From positions 3,696,001-3,760,000 of the forward strand of contig NZ_CP159289.1 in assembly GCF_040448675.1 (NCBI RefSeq): a stretch of DNA of 64,000 nucleotides. The letters run 5' to 3'. Numbering within the stretch: position 1 is the first letter of the stretch; each line of letters starts with the position of its first letter. The notes beneath the pieces are model-generated. The model was not told the origin of the DNA. It saw only the letters and a program-made list of their open reading frames with translations, and did no database searches. The position numbers and the translations under genes were made by a program. Positions 46,181-55,739 of this stretch are shown piece by piece. The DNA is from Dyadobacter sp. 676 (GTDB lineage Bacteria > Bacteroidota > Bacteroidia > Cytophagales > Spirosomataceae).

Positions 46181-49036
46181 TTGGAATACTTAAATGGCCT
46201 CGAAGTGGCGGAACAGGACCTCATCGAGGTACAGGGCGCCCGCGAACACAATCTCAAAAACATCGACATAGCCATTCCGCGCAACAAGCTCGTGGTGGTG
46301 ACAGGTATCAGCGGAAGCGGGAAATCGTCGCTCGCATTCGACACGATCTACGCAGAAGGACAGCGACGGTATATGGAAAGTTTTTCCTCCTATGCCCGGG
46401 GTTTTATCGGCGAGATGGAACGCCCCGATGTCGACAAGATCAGCGGCCTGTCGCCCGTGATCAGCATCGAGCAGAAAACCACGTCGCGCAATCCGCGCTC
46501 GACGGTGGGGACGGTTACCGAGATTTACGACTTCCTGCGGCTGCTCTACGCGCGGGCAGGCGAGGCGTACTCGTACGTGACGGGCAGGCGGATGATCAAA
46601 CAATCGCAGGACCAGATCGTGAACCAGCTCATGACGCAGTTTTCCGGGCAAAAGATCATATTGCTCGCGCCGGCGGTAAAAGGCCGTAAAGGACATTACC
46701 GGGAGCTTTTCGTCCAAATCGCACGGCTGGGTTATACCAAAGTGCGGGTCGATGGCGAGGTGCAGGACATTACTCCGAAAATGCAGCTCGATCGCTATAA
46801 GGTGCACGACATCGAGATTGTAATCGACCGGGTAGTGCCTAAAAAAGAAGAAGAAGACCCGCAGTCGAGGTACCGGCTGAGCCAGTCGGTGGCGACGGCC
46901 ATCAAGCAGGGTAAGGGCGCATTAATGGTGCTGGACGCCAAAGGGAATACGCATTATTTTTCCCAAAACCTGATGGACCCGGAGTCGGGGATCAGCTACG
47001 ACGACCCGGCGCCGAACGCATTCTCCTTTAACTCGCCCTACGGTTGGTGCCCTACCTGCCAGGGTTTGGGCATCATCGAAGAAATCACCGAAGATTCCAT
47101 TATGCCGGATAAATCCCTGAGCATTAGTCGGGGGGGGCATTGCGCCAATGGGCGAATACCGCGAAGCGTGGATTTTCAAGCAGTTGGAGGTCTTGTTGAA
47201 AAAATACAAGATCACGCTCACGACGCCGCTTGAAAAATTCCCCGAGGAGGCATTGAAGCTCGTGCTTTATGGAAGCGAAGAGGCGGTTCCCGTGCCTTCG
47301 AAGAAATATCCGGGAACGGAGTGGGAGACCAAATTCGACGGGATTATCAATTTCTTGAAACGCCAGCAGGAGTCGGGGAACGAGAAGATCCAGGACTGGC
47401 TCAAAGACTTTATGGTGACGCAAACCTGCCCCGAATGCAAAGGTAAGCGACTTCGGAAGGAATCATTGCATTTCAAAATTGATAATAAAGACATCGCCGA
47501 ACTCGCGGACAGCGACATACGCGACCTGGCCGGATGGCTCGTGGGCCTCGAAGATCGCCTGGAAGAAAAACAGCGCGTCATCGGGCATGAGGTGTTGAAG
47601 GAAATCCGGAAGCGCGTCGGGTTTATGCTGGATGTAGGACTGGATTATCTGACGTTGAACCGCTCGCTGAGAACATTGTCGGGCGGGGAGGCGCAGCGCA
47701 TCCGCCTCGCAACGCAGATCGGCACGCAACTTACGGGCGTACTTTACATTATGGATGAACCGAGCATCGGGTTGCATCAGCGCGACAACGTTCGGCTCAT
47801 CAATTCCCTCAAAAGCCTCCGGGACCTGGGCAATACCGTTTTGGTTGTAGAGCACGACAAGGATATGATGCTGGCTTCGGACTATATTCTCGACATTGGC
47901 CCCGGGGCAGGGCGCCATGGTGGAAGTGTGGTTGGGGCCGGGACGCCGGAGAAATTTTTGAATAACGGTTCGCTGACGGCCGATTATCTGGCCGGAAGAG
48001 AGACGATCGAGGTGCCCAAAAAGCGCCGGAAAGGCACGGGGAAATCGATCGTGCTGAAAGGCTGTACAGGGCATAACCTGAAAAACGTCTCGGTTTCGAT
48101 TCCATTGGGAACGATGATCTGCGTGACGGGCGTCAGCGGCAGCGGTAAATCGTCGCTGATCCACGAGACGCTGTTCCCGCTTTTGAACCAGCATTTCTAT
48201 AAATCGAGAAGGGAGCCGCTTCCGTATAAGTCCATAGAAGGGCTTGAGCATATCGATAAGGTAATCGAAGTGGACCAATCGCCTATCGGCCGCACGCCGC
48301 GCTCGAACCCGGCGACCTATACCAATCTGTTTACCGATATCAGGACACTTTTTGCCGAATTGCCCGAAGCGAAAATCCGGGGTTACAAACCGGGCCGGTT
48401 CTCGTTCAATGTCAAAGGCGGCCGCTGCGAGGATTGTGAAGGCGCGGGAATGAAGAAGATCGAAATGGATTTCCTGCCCGACGTGCATATCAATTGCGAG
48501 ACCTGTAAAGGCAAGCGTTTCAACCGCGAGACGCTGGAAGTTCGTTTCAAAGGGAAATCGATCGCCGACGTGTTGGATATGACCGTAGAATCGGCTTTGG
48601 AGTTCTTTGAAAACCAGCCGCGGTTGCTTCGTAAGGTGCAGACATTGAACGATGTAGGTTTGGGGTATATCACCCTCGGCCAGCATGCCACCACATTGTC
48701 GGGGGGGCGAAGCACAGCGTGTAAAGCTTTCCGAAGAACTGTCGAAAAGGGACACCGGCAAGACGCTGTACATTCTCGACGAGCCTACCACCGGCCTGCA
48801 TTTCCAGGACATCCGCCATTTGCTCAATGTCCTGAACAAACTGGTTGAAAAGGGAAATACCGTCTTGATTATCGAGCATAACCTCGATGTGATCAAGGTC
48901 GCCGACTATATCATCGACGTCGGCCCCGAAGGTGGAGCTCAGGGCGGGCGCATTATCGCTGAAGGTACCCCCCGAGAAAGTGGCAAAAGTGAAGGGCAGC
49001 TTTACCGGCTACTTTTTACAGGAAGAATTGAAGTAG
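46181..49036 (+). pseudogene. uvrA: excinuclease ABC subunit A, interrupted by three single-base frameshifts in homopolymers
   Basis: Three consecutive frames together encode about 950 residues of UvrA, the damage sensor of nucleotide excision repair. Both P-loops ([14 protein letters not shown] and [14 protein letters not shown]), the CxxC zinc modules (CPTC, CPEC, CEDC with CETC) and both signature regions (TLSGGEAQRIRLA in the first half) are present. The breaks are a G8 near 47130-47137 (G7 restores SRGGIAPMGEY), a G7 near 48701-48707 (G6 restores LSGGEAQRV) and a C6 at 48968-48973 (C5 restores GTPEKVAK, stop at 49036). All three are one extra base in a long run, so sequencing or assembly error is very likely. 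The start is TTG at 46181; no in-frame ATG is close. Confidence 0.9.
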
Positions 49037-49052
49037 GATGCCTTATATATTG

Positions 49053-49086
49053 AAATGCCCTGCATTCCAGCGAATGCGGGGCATTT
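49053..49086. terminator. hairpin terminator between uvrA and the LytTR gene
   Basis: A 15-bp stem (arms 49053-49067 and 49072-49086, one G-T-type mismatch, loop CAGC) lies just after the restored uvrA stop and before the converging LytTR gene. T/A-rich flanks allow use in both directions. Confidence 0.75.
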
Positions 49087-49174
49087 TGTATTTAACGGAC
49101 TTCTATTTCACTCAAAACGGAACCGGGTCGATCAAGACTTTCTGTGGCGGGGAATTATACCGGGCGTTTTTCGT

Positions 49175-49912
49175 TTACATCCACTTGCTCAGGAACTGAT
49201 TGAACGCGTCTTTGTATTGATCGCTTACAGGGATCGAAATTGCACCTATTTGGATCGTATTGCGCGTTACGGCACTGATCTTGTCGAGATTAACAATGAA
49301 CGAACGGTGTACCCGCATGAATTTCGAGGCTGGTAATTTCTCCTCCAGTGCTTTCAGGCTCGTGAGCGAGAGAACAGGCTTCGGATCCGATTTGAGATGG
49401 ACCTTCACGTAATCTTTGAGTCCCTCCGTGTACAAAATGTCGTCGTAGGCGATGCGTACCAGCTGGTATTCCACTTTCAGGAACAGGTACTCATCTTTTG
49501 GTTCCGTAGAACCGACCGACGAGGCCTTTTGCACCAGCTCTACATAAGCCTGCGCCTTCGACGCGGCACGGAGGAACTCTTCATAGTTAAAGGGTTTCAG
49601 GAGATAGTCAATAGCGTCCACGCGAAAGCCATCGAGCGCGTATTGGTTAAATGCGGTTGTAAAAATGATCCTTGGCGCTTTGTTTCCCGCTTTTTCAAGC
49701 ACTCTTGCGAGTTCGATACCCGTCAGGTCCGGCATTTGAATATCCAGAAAAATAACGTCGACGGGCCTGGTATTGATCACCTGCAACGCCTCCACGGCAT
49801 TGGAATACCGTCCTGCAAGGTTCAGAAAAGGTGTTTTTTCAATAAATGCGCACACCAGCCCGAGGGCGAGCGGCTCGTCGTCTACGGCAATGCATTCCAA
49901 TGTTATGCTCAT
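49175..49912 (-). CDS. LytTR-family response regulator
   Basis: 245 residues. The receiver domain (1-120) has the acidic pair D11-D12, the phosphoacceptor Asp57 in FLDIQMP, and the conserved Lys in LLKPFNYEEF. The LytTR DNA-binding domain (about 140-245) has ILYTEGLKDYVKVHL and FMRVHRSFIVNL. It is phosphorylated by the histidine kinase encoded just upstream, with which it overlaps by 4 bp. Its targets are unknown; the outer-membrane barrel gene beyond the kinase is a candidate. Confidence 0.93.
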   Translation of the reverse strand: MSITLECIAVDDEPLALGLVCAFIEKTPFLNLAGRYSNAVEALQVINTRPVDVIFLDIQMPDLTGIELARVLEKAGNKAPRIIFTTAFNQYALDGFRVDAIDYLLKPFNYEEFLRAASKAQAYVELVQKASSVGSTEPKDEYLFLKVEYQLVRIAYDDILYTEGLKDYVKVHLKSDPKPVLSLTSLKALEEKLPASKFMRVHRSFIVNLDKISAVTRNTIQIGAISIPVSDQYKDAFNQFLSKWM

Positions 49913-50979
49913 GCCGTTTCCAGTTCAAGGTGCACTTCAAACTCCCTTTCCTCCTTGTTCTCCGTTACTTCCAGCTGGTATTTGCCGGGGTAAAGAAGAT
50001 CGAGGCGACGCTGGGTGTTGGCCAGGCCGATGCCGTTGCTCTCGTCGAGAATGGCGCGCTTGTCGGTAAACAGGGTATTTTTCACTTCTACAAATATCTT
50101 GTGCCCTTCCTGGCGGATCTGGATGTCGATCCGGCTGGGCTGCACGGCGCTTACACCGTGTTTGAATGCGTTTTCGATAAAGGGCAGGAATAGCATTGGG
50201 GCAATGGAAACGTCGTGGAGCGGGTTAGGCGGGTCGAGGTGTACCGTAACCTTGTCGGTCAGGCGCAGTTGCATAAGCTGAATATAATCCTGTGCGAATG
50301 CGATTTCCTGGCTCAGCATCACCGTGCCGTGCTGCGTTTCGTACAGGACATAACGCATCATGCGGGAGAGCTTATGCAATGCCTCCCGCGCAGCCTCCAC
50401 GTCGATCACAGTGAGTGCATAAATGTTATTTAGGGTATTGAAAAAGAAATGCGGGTTGATCTGCGCTTTCAGGAACGACAGTTCGGAGTTGATTTTCTCC
50501 TTTTCGAGGTTCTGGCGGTATTGTTTATCGAGTTGTGCAGTGCGCACGGCTGCCACACTGGTACTCAACCCGATGATCATCAGGGCGGTTAATAACGCGA
50601 AGTAATCCAGCCTGTCGTGGCGCTTCTTGTCGCCATTTGCTTCACGGGCGAGTTTGAAAGCCCGGTCCATCTGCTCGCCATGGTTGATCGCGATTTTCAC
50701 CTGCTCGGTGATCACCGCCAGCATTACCACCGACACGATGTTGAAAAGAATAAATCGCGAATATCTGTTCCTGGCAAGGAAACGGGGGAACCAGTAATAA
50801 TAATTGAGGTAAAATATGATAATGAGCAACGAAAACAGCACCGCCTGTTTGATCCAGAAACTCACGGGAAACTGGATTTGCCAGCTCAGCGGTTGCCACA
50901 TTAAGAACAGGGCCAGAAAACTCCATCCCAACAAATGGAGGAATAACGGAGGATATTTCCGTGCAGCACGCGTATCCAT
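49909..50979 (-). CDS. LytS/YehU-type sensor histidine kinase
   Basis: 356 residues. About four transmembrane helices occupy the N-terminus (about 13-30, 43-63, 76-92 and 126-145), followed by a coiled-coil linker. The His_kinase domain has the phosphoacceptor His177 in QINPHFFFNTLNNI, and the HATPase lobe has N and G boxes (LPFIENAFKHGV, SNGIGLANTQRRL). It forms a two-component system with the LytTR regulator. No extracellular sensor domain is seen, so it probably senses the membrane. Confidence 0.92.
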   Translation of the reverse strand: MDTRAARKYPPLFLHLLGWSFLALFLMWQPLSWQIQFPVSFWIKQAVLFSLLIIIFYLNYYYWFPRFLARNRYSRFILFNIVSVVMLAVITEQVKIAINHGEQMDRAFKLAREANGDKKRHDRLDYFALLTALMIIGLSTSVAAVRTAQLDKQYRQNLEKEKINSELSFLKAQINPHFFFNTLNNIYALTVIDVEAAREALHKLSRMMRYVLYETQHGTVMLSQEIAFAQDYIQLMQLRLTDKVTVHLDPPNPLHDVSIAPMLFLPFIENAFKHGVSAVQPSRIDIQIRQEGHKIFVEVKNTLFTDKRAILDESNGIGLANTQRRLDLLYPGKYQLEVTENKEEREFEVHLELETA

Positions 50980-51316
50980 TTAACAATTAGTTAGTTTCAA
51001 TGTGCATTGAACGCATCACATCGCTGCAATCTTACGGGGAATTTGGCAAATCCCCTATTTCAATCGATCAAAGTACCCCGAATACCGACCGATACCGCGC
51101 TGCAATCTACCAACAAGCGACACGTGCCCCCGGTGTCAACTCCGGATACCCCGTGACTTTGCCGCGATCGAACGCCTGGCCTGTCATTTCCAGGAATATA
51201 TCGTCCGAAAATGCCCTTTGATCGGTACATCTAACCTATCCATCTATTCCTTTTTTATCGCAAATAGTTAGGTTGTTATTTTGAAATTCGAATAGTACAC
51301 TTTTAAAACCCAAACC
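50980..51316. other. divergent intergenic region, no recognised gene
   Basis: About 340 bp between the divergent kinase and barrel genes. A short purine/pyrimidine-mixed middle is flanked by AT-rich ends. No gene, repeat or clean Bacteroidota promoter is recognised. It presumably holds both promoters. Confidence 0.5.
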
Positions 51317-54205
51317 ATGAAACTTGTTTTACAACTAACATTCCTGGCTGTGTTTTCGGGGCTTACATCGGCTTTCGCCCAGTTTCCGGGCGGAGGAGGC
51401 GGTGGGGGCGGTTTTCGCGGCGGTGGTGGCGGAGATTTCCGTGGTGGCAACAGGCAGCAGCGACAGACGGTCATTCCGGGAACGGCAGAAGATACTCCTA
51501 AAGGTAACGGAAAAATCACCGGCGTGCTCGTGGATTCGACTTCCAAAAAACCGGTAGAATTTGCAGCATTATCTCTGGTCGATACCAAAACCAATAACCC
51601 TATCGACGGTACGACCACCGACGAGAAGGGGGAATTTACCCTGACGAAAGTCGCGTCGGGTAATTTCAAGATCCTGATTTCTTTTATTGGCTATAAAACC
51701 AAGACCATCGATAATGTCAAAATCGACCGCAGGACGGAGCTGAACCTGGGGACGGTCACACTCGTACCGGATGTGGTCCAGCTTAATGAAGTCGAGGTGG
51801 TAGGCATGGCGCAGATGGTAGAAGAGAAGGTCGACCGGCTCGTTTATAATGCCGAAAAAGACATTACCAGCAGAGGCGGTGACGCTTCGGACGTGATGAA
51901 GAAAGTGCCGATGCTGACCGTCGACCTCGATGGCAACGTTTCGCTTCGCGGTAGTTCCAATGTGCGCGTTCTGATTAACAATAAACCTTCGACTATCATT
52001 GCAACCAGTGTGGCCGACGCATTGAAGCAGATTCCCGCGGATATGATCAAGTCGGTGGAGGTGATCACCTCGCCGTCGGCGCGTTACGATGCGGAAGGTT
52101 CGGCGGGTATTATCAATATCATTACTAAAAAAAGCACTATCCAGGGCGGTACGCTCAATCTCGATACGGGTATCGGTAACCGTGGTTCCAACCTGGGTTT
52201 GCGGGGCAACTACCGTGTAGGCAAGATGGGTTTCAGTCTAGGCGGTTTCGGCCGGTTCAACTATAATATGCCGGGTAAATCGGAGAATTTGCAGGTGGGT
52301 AAGCTGAGTGATTTCTCGGTTCAGCAGAAAAGCGATTCCAAGAACAAAATGGCATTCGGTTCGTACAACTTCGGCTGGGACTGGGAAATCGACTCTAAAA
52401 CGTCATTGTCGGCCGGCGTACGCTACGGAATGCGTAACAACAAAGCCGACCAGGAACTTTACACGTTTAATACCGTAAACGATACCACCCGGACCAGTTT
52501 CCGCGACGTGAGCAGCAAAGACCTTTCAGGTACGTGGGACGTGAATGTGGATTATATGAAGACGTTGGCTAAACCGGGCCAGGAACTGAGTATTTCGACG
52601 CAATACAGCCGGAATAACCGCACGAACGATTACGACGCCGATGTTTATGCTTTGAGCAATTCCCAACTGAAAGAACTACTCGGCGCGCTGGGCAACAACA
52701 ATAGCAGCCATAACCAGGAGAGCACCGTACAGGTCGACTATCAAACGCCTATCAGGGACAACCAGATGCTGGAAATCGGTGGTAAGGGCATTTTCCGGCA
52801 GGTTGTGAGTAATTTTGATTATTACAGCGAGATCGGACAGGCACAACCAGCCAGCAATCTGAATTACGACCAGAATGTGGCGGCGGGATATTTGTCCTAT
52901 ACATTCACCACCAAGAGCCGATTTACCGTAAAAGCCGGCACGCGCTACGAGTATACGAGTATCGATGCCACGCAGGGAGAATCGGGAGATCTCAAATTGC
53001 CTGCATATGGCAACCTCGTGCCGAGCATTAACCTCTCGCAGACGTTCGGGAAGGGGCAAACCATTAAACTGGCCTACAACCGCCGTCTGCAGCGCCCGGG
53101 AATCCAGTTCCTGAACCCTAACCTGAATGCCGCCAACCCGCAAAACGTAACAGTGGGTAACCCGAACCTGAAACCGGAACTCACGGATCAGATCGAGTTG
53201 GGGACGAGTTTCTTCAAAAACACGATGTACATCAACGTGTCCACATTCGCCCGTTTCACCAATAGCTCCATTGAAAGCATCCGTACAACCAGCGCCGACG
53301 GGGTGATCACGACTACTTATGGCAACATCGGTTCAAAAAAGAACTATGGTGCCAACATTTTCGGAAACGTGACATTCTTTAAAAGATGGCAATTGGGCGG
53401 TGGATTTGACTTCTACTATGCCGATCTTTCCAATAACAGCCCCGATCCCGCATTGAAGAACTCGAATAGCGGCTTTGTTTTGAGCGGCCGTTTCCGCACG
53501 AGCCTCAACATCAAAGATGGCTGGGGCTTGCAGGCGGGTGGCTTCATGCGCGGCCGCGATGTGCAGTTGCAAGGTACGCAGGCAGGTTTCCGGATGTACG
53601 ACTTCGGTATCCGCAAAGACTTCAAGAACAAACGCGGAAGCATTGGTTTTGGAATGGAAAACTTCCTCGCGCCGTCTTTCAAAATGAAGACCAGTCTGGA
53701 ATCGAAGACATTTACACAAAACAATACCAATTATCTGTATAACCGCGGTTTCCGCGTAAATTTCTCTTATCGCTTCGGTAAGATGACTTTCGTGGAGCAA
53801 AAGCCACGCCGAAGAAAGTCGGTAAATAACGACGACCAGAAGAGCGACGGCGGCGGTATGGATGCCGGCGGAGGTGCGCAGGTGCCTGCTGTTACTCCAG
53901 CTATTACGCCGGCAGCGGGCGGACGCGACAACGGCGGGCAGGGTCGTTCGCAAGGTGTGCGACCGGCAGCTGCGGATAGTACCGCACGTCCGGCCCGCGT
54001 GGGAGGCTTCCCAGGCCAGCCCGGAACACGCCCCGATTCGACCATGAAGCGTGATTCAACGCAATTCAGGCCGGATTCTACCCGCATTCGTCCGGATAGC
54101 AGCACGGTGAAGCCCGACAGTACCGGCCGCCCGGCAGTTCCTGCGGATTCCACCGCATCTCCGGCGAAACCGGTTACCCCGGCTGACTCCACCCGAAAAA
54201 ATTAG
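51317..54205 (+). CDS. TonB-receptor-like outer-membrane beta-barrel protein with a Gly-rich N-terminus and an Asp/Ser/Thr-rich tail
   Basis: 962 residues. The signal peptide (1-21, ending SAFAQ) is followed by a Gly/Arg-rich stretch (about 24-48), a carboxypeptidase-D-like domain (about 70-155, ITGVLVDSTSKKPVEFAALS), a plug-like part (about 170-270, ITSPSARYDAEGSAGIINII) and a barrel of the OMP_b-brl_3 type to about 840. The last 110 residues are low-complexity, with many D-S-T units and Pro/Ala/Arg. Such proteins are common in Bacteroidota and of unknown ligand. It is divergent from the LytS/LytTR pair. A good terminator follows. Confidence 0.88.
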   Translation: MKLVLQLTFLAVFSGLTSAFAQFPGGGGGGGGFRGGGGGDFRGGNRQQRQTVIPGTAEDTPKGNGKITGVLVDSTSKKPVEFAALSLVDTKTNNPIDGTTTDEKGEFTLTKVASGNFKILISFIGYKTKTIDNVKIDRRTELNLGTVTLVPDVVQLNEVEVVGMAQMVEEKVDRLVYNAEKDITSRGGDASDVMKKVPMLTVDLDGNVSLRGSSNVRVLINNKPSTIIATSVADALKQIPADMIKSVEVITSPSARYDAEGSAGIINIITKKSTIQGGTLNLDTGIGNRGSNLGLRGNYRVGKMGFSLGGFGRFNYNMPGKSENLQVGKLSDFSVQQKSDSKNKMAFGSYNFGWDWEIDSKTSLSAGVRYGMRNNKADQELYTFNTVNDTTRTSFRDVSSKDLSGTWDVNVDYMKTLAKPGQELSISTQYSRNNRTNDYDADVYALSNSQLKELLGALGNNNSSHNQESTVQVDYQTPIRDNQMLEIGGKGIFRQVVSNFDYYSEIGQAQPASNLNYDQNVAAGYLSYTFTTKSRFTVKAGTRYEYTSIDATQGESGDLKLPAYGNLVPSINLSQTFGKGQTIKLAYNRRLQRPGIQFLNPNLNAANPQNVTVGNPNLKPELTDQIELGTSFFKNTMYINVSTFARFTNSSIESIRTTSADGVITTTYGNIGSKKNYGANIFGNVTFFKRWQLGGGFDFYYADLSNNSPDPALKNSNSGFVLSGRFRTSLNIKDGWGLQAGGFMRGRDVQLQGTQAGFRMYDFGIRKDFKNKRGSIGFGMENFLAPSFKMKTSLESKTFTQNNTNYLYNRGFRVNFSYRFGKMTFVEQKPRRRKSVNNDDQKSDGGGMDAGGGAQVPAVTPAITPAAGGRDNGGQGRSQGVRPAAADSTARPARVGGFPGQPGTRPDSTMKRDSTQFRPDSTRIRPDSSTVKPDSTGRPAVPADSTASPAKPVTPADSTRKN

Positions 54206-54222
54206 CAGAGAACATAAATTAT

Positions 54223-54252
54223 AGAAGCCCGGTTAGCATCAACCGGGCTTCT
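54223..54252 (+). terminator. rho-independent terminator
   Basis: A perfect 12-bp stem (AGAAGCCCGGTT / AACCGGGCTTCT, loop AGCATC) is followed by TTTGTTTT, right after the barrel gene. It can also serve hemC from the other side. Confidence 0.85.
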
Positions 54253-54269
54253 TTTGTTTTTCCAGGATT

Positions 54270-55202
54270 TTATAGCGAAGCGTTCTGTTGCCTGATGTTA
54301 GCCAGAATGCGATCGGCTCCCGCTTCCAGCAGTTCTTCCGCCAATGCTGTTCCCAGTTCATGAGGAAATGCCGGCGCGCCGTTTCCCGTTTTTCGGATCA
54401 GTTCGGTGCCGTCGAGACTGATAATGCCGCCGGTCATGCGGATTTCGTCGTCGTGCAGCGTCGCCATACCGAAAACCGGAATACTGCAACCACCCTGAAG
54501 GCGTTTCAGGAATGCCCTTTCGGCCAGCAGGCAAATCTCGGTTGGTTCGTGGTTGAGCAATTCCCTGAGTTTGTTTTTCTTTTCGGAAGGAAGGGAAACC
54601 GCGCATTCGATGGCCACACTGCCTTGCCCCACAGCCGGAGTGAATTCGTCGAGTAGCAAATGTTCCGCAATTTTATCGTCGTACTCCATGCGGTGCACGC
54701 CCGCATATGCAAGCAGGAGCGCATCGCAATGGCCTTCTTCGAGTTTACGCAGGCGCGTCTGGAGGTTGCCTCGCATGTCCACGGTTTTGATATGCGGATA
54801 ATAGTGCTTCAAAACCGCTACCCGGCGCGTGGACGACGTTCCTACGGTAAATGACTCGCCGCTCTTCAGCGATAAGCTGGTATCGTGGCTTACGAGCACA
54901 TCGTTGGCATGTTCGCGCTCGGTGAACGCGATGATTTCAAATGCGTCGTCGAGCTGGGATTGCAGGTCTTTGGCGCTATGGACGGCAATATCGATATCGC
55001 CGCTCCGGAGCTGGTCTTCCAGCTCTTCGGTGAACACCCCCTTGCTTCCGATCTTGGACAGCGAGCGGTCGAGGATTTTGTCGCCCTTTGTTTCGATAAT
55101 GACGATTTCCGTTTCAATCCCGCCTTGCTGCAAAAGCTCTTCGACGTAATACGCTTGCCAAAGCGCCAGCTTGCTTCCGCGGGTCCCTATTTTGATATGC
55201 AT
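54270..55202 (-). CDS. hemC: hydroxymethylbilane synthase (porphobilinogen deaminase)
   Basis: 310 residues, full length. IGTRGSKLALWQAYYV at the N-terminus, VGTSSTRRVAVLKH, VDMRGNLQTRLRKLEEG and the dipyrromethane-cofactor Cys in LQGGCSIPVFG (about 238) identify it. It joins four porphobilinogen units in the heme pathway. No other heme gene is adjacent. Confidence 0.95.
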   Translation of the reverse strand: MHIKIGTRGSKLALWQAYYVEELLQQGGIETEIVIIETKGDKILDRSLSKIGSKGVFTEELEDQLRSGDIDIAVHSAKDLQSQLDDAFEIIAFTEREHANDVLVSHDTSLSLKSGESFTVGTSSTRRVAVLKHYYPHIKTVDMRGNLQTRLRKLEEGHCDALLLAYAGVHRMEYDDKIAEHLLLDEFTPAVGQGSVAIECAVSLPSEKKNKLRELLNHEPTEICLLAERAFLKRLQGGCSIPVFGMATLHDDEIRMTGGIISLDGTELIRKTGNGAPAFPHELGTALAEELLEAGADRILANIRQQNASL

Positions 55203-55235
55203 GATTATTTCTATAATGTAAGGCCGGATTTTGTT

Positions 55236-55560
55236 TTAATAGGCCTGTATTAAAATCACCGCCGGAATATGAAGTTTCTCATTCAGCCTGCGGATCGTAC
55301 TTAAACTCAATTTTCGTTTGCCTGAAAGAATTTCAGACTTAGCGCGACCGGTAACCGAGAATAGAAAGCACCTCCGGCTTTTTGATCTATATTCAATACC
55401 CACAATCAGCCGGTAAAGGTTCCCGTGGATGTTGAACACCACCCGTTTCCGGCTGAGCACCGACGCATTTCGGGTATTGCTCTTTCATTTCACTCGGAGA
55501 ATTCCATTCGGCGGATTCGGCCTCCTGGTCCCAGGTAAGCGGCGATTATTCCGCTTTGGG
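55236..55560 (-). pseudogene. decayed higBA-type toxin-antitoxin relic
   Basis: Pieces of a HigB toxin and a HigA antitoxin survive on the minus strand. From 55560 the frame reads PKAE, a TAA stop (55548-55546), then SPLTWDQEAESAEWNSPSEM, typical of HigB. A run of three A at 55468-55470 shifts the frame; removing one A gives EQYPNASVLSRKRVVFNIHG and YRLIVGI, the HigB C-terminus. It then fuses, with a deletion, into SEILSGKRKLSLSTIRRLNE and LHIPAVILIQAY, the HigA C-terminus. Nonsense, frameshift and deletion together indicate true decay. The HigB N-terminus is not recognisable beyond 55560. Confidence 0.7.
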
Positions 55561-55739
55561 GTATGTCCATGAACGTCGATCGTTGCAGTAATTAAAGTGC
55601 TTCTTTTTCAGGCGGCGAAGTTACTGGTTTATGCCAAGACGAGCCAGCCCGATTTTGACAATTGTACTAATTATTTGAGACAGACATCTGATACAATGAC
55701 TAAAAATTACCCGTAAATTAACCGATCAAACTCAGCACC

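Noticed and set aside
46181..49053. Three separate UvrA-like genes
   Set aside because: The three frames are consecutive parts of one protein with no repeated domain; one-base changes join them.
51380..51450. Gly-rich stretch as an RNA-binding domain
   Set aside because: It lies right after a signal peptide in an outer-membrane barrel, so a surface linker is more likely.
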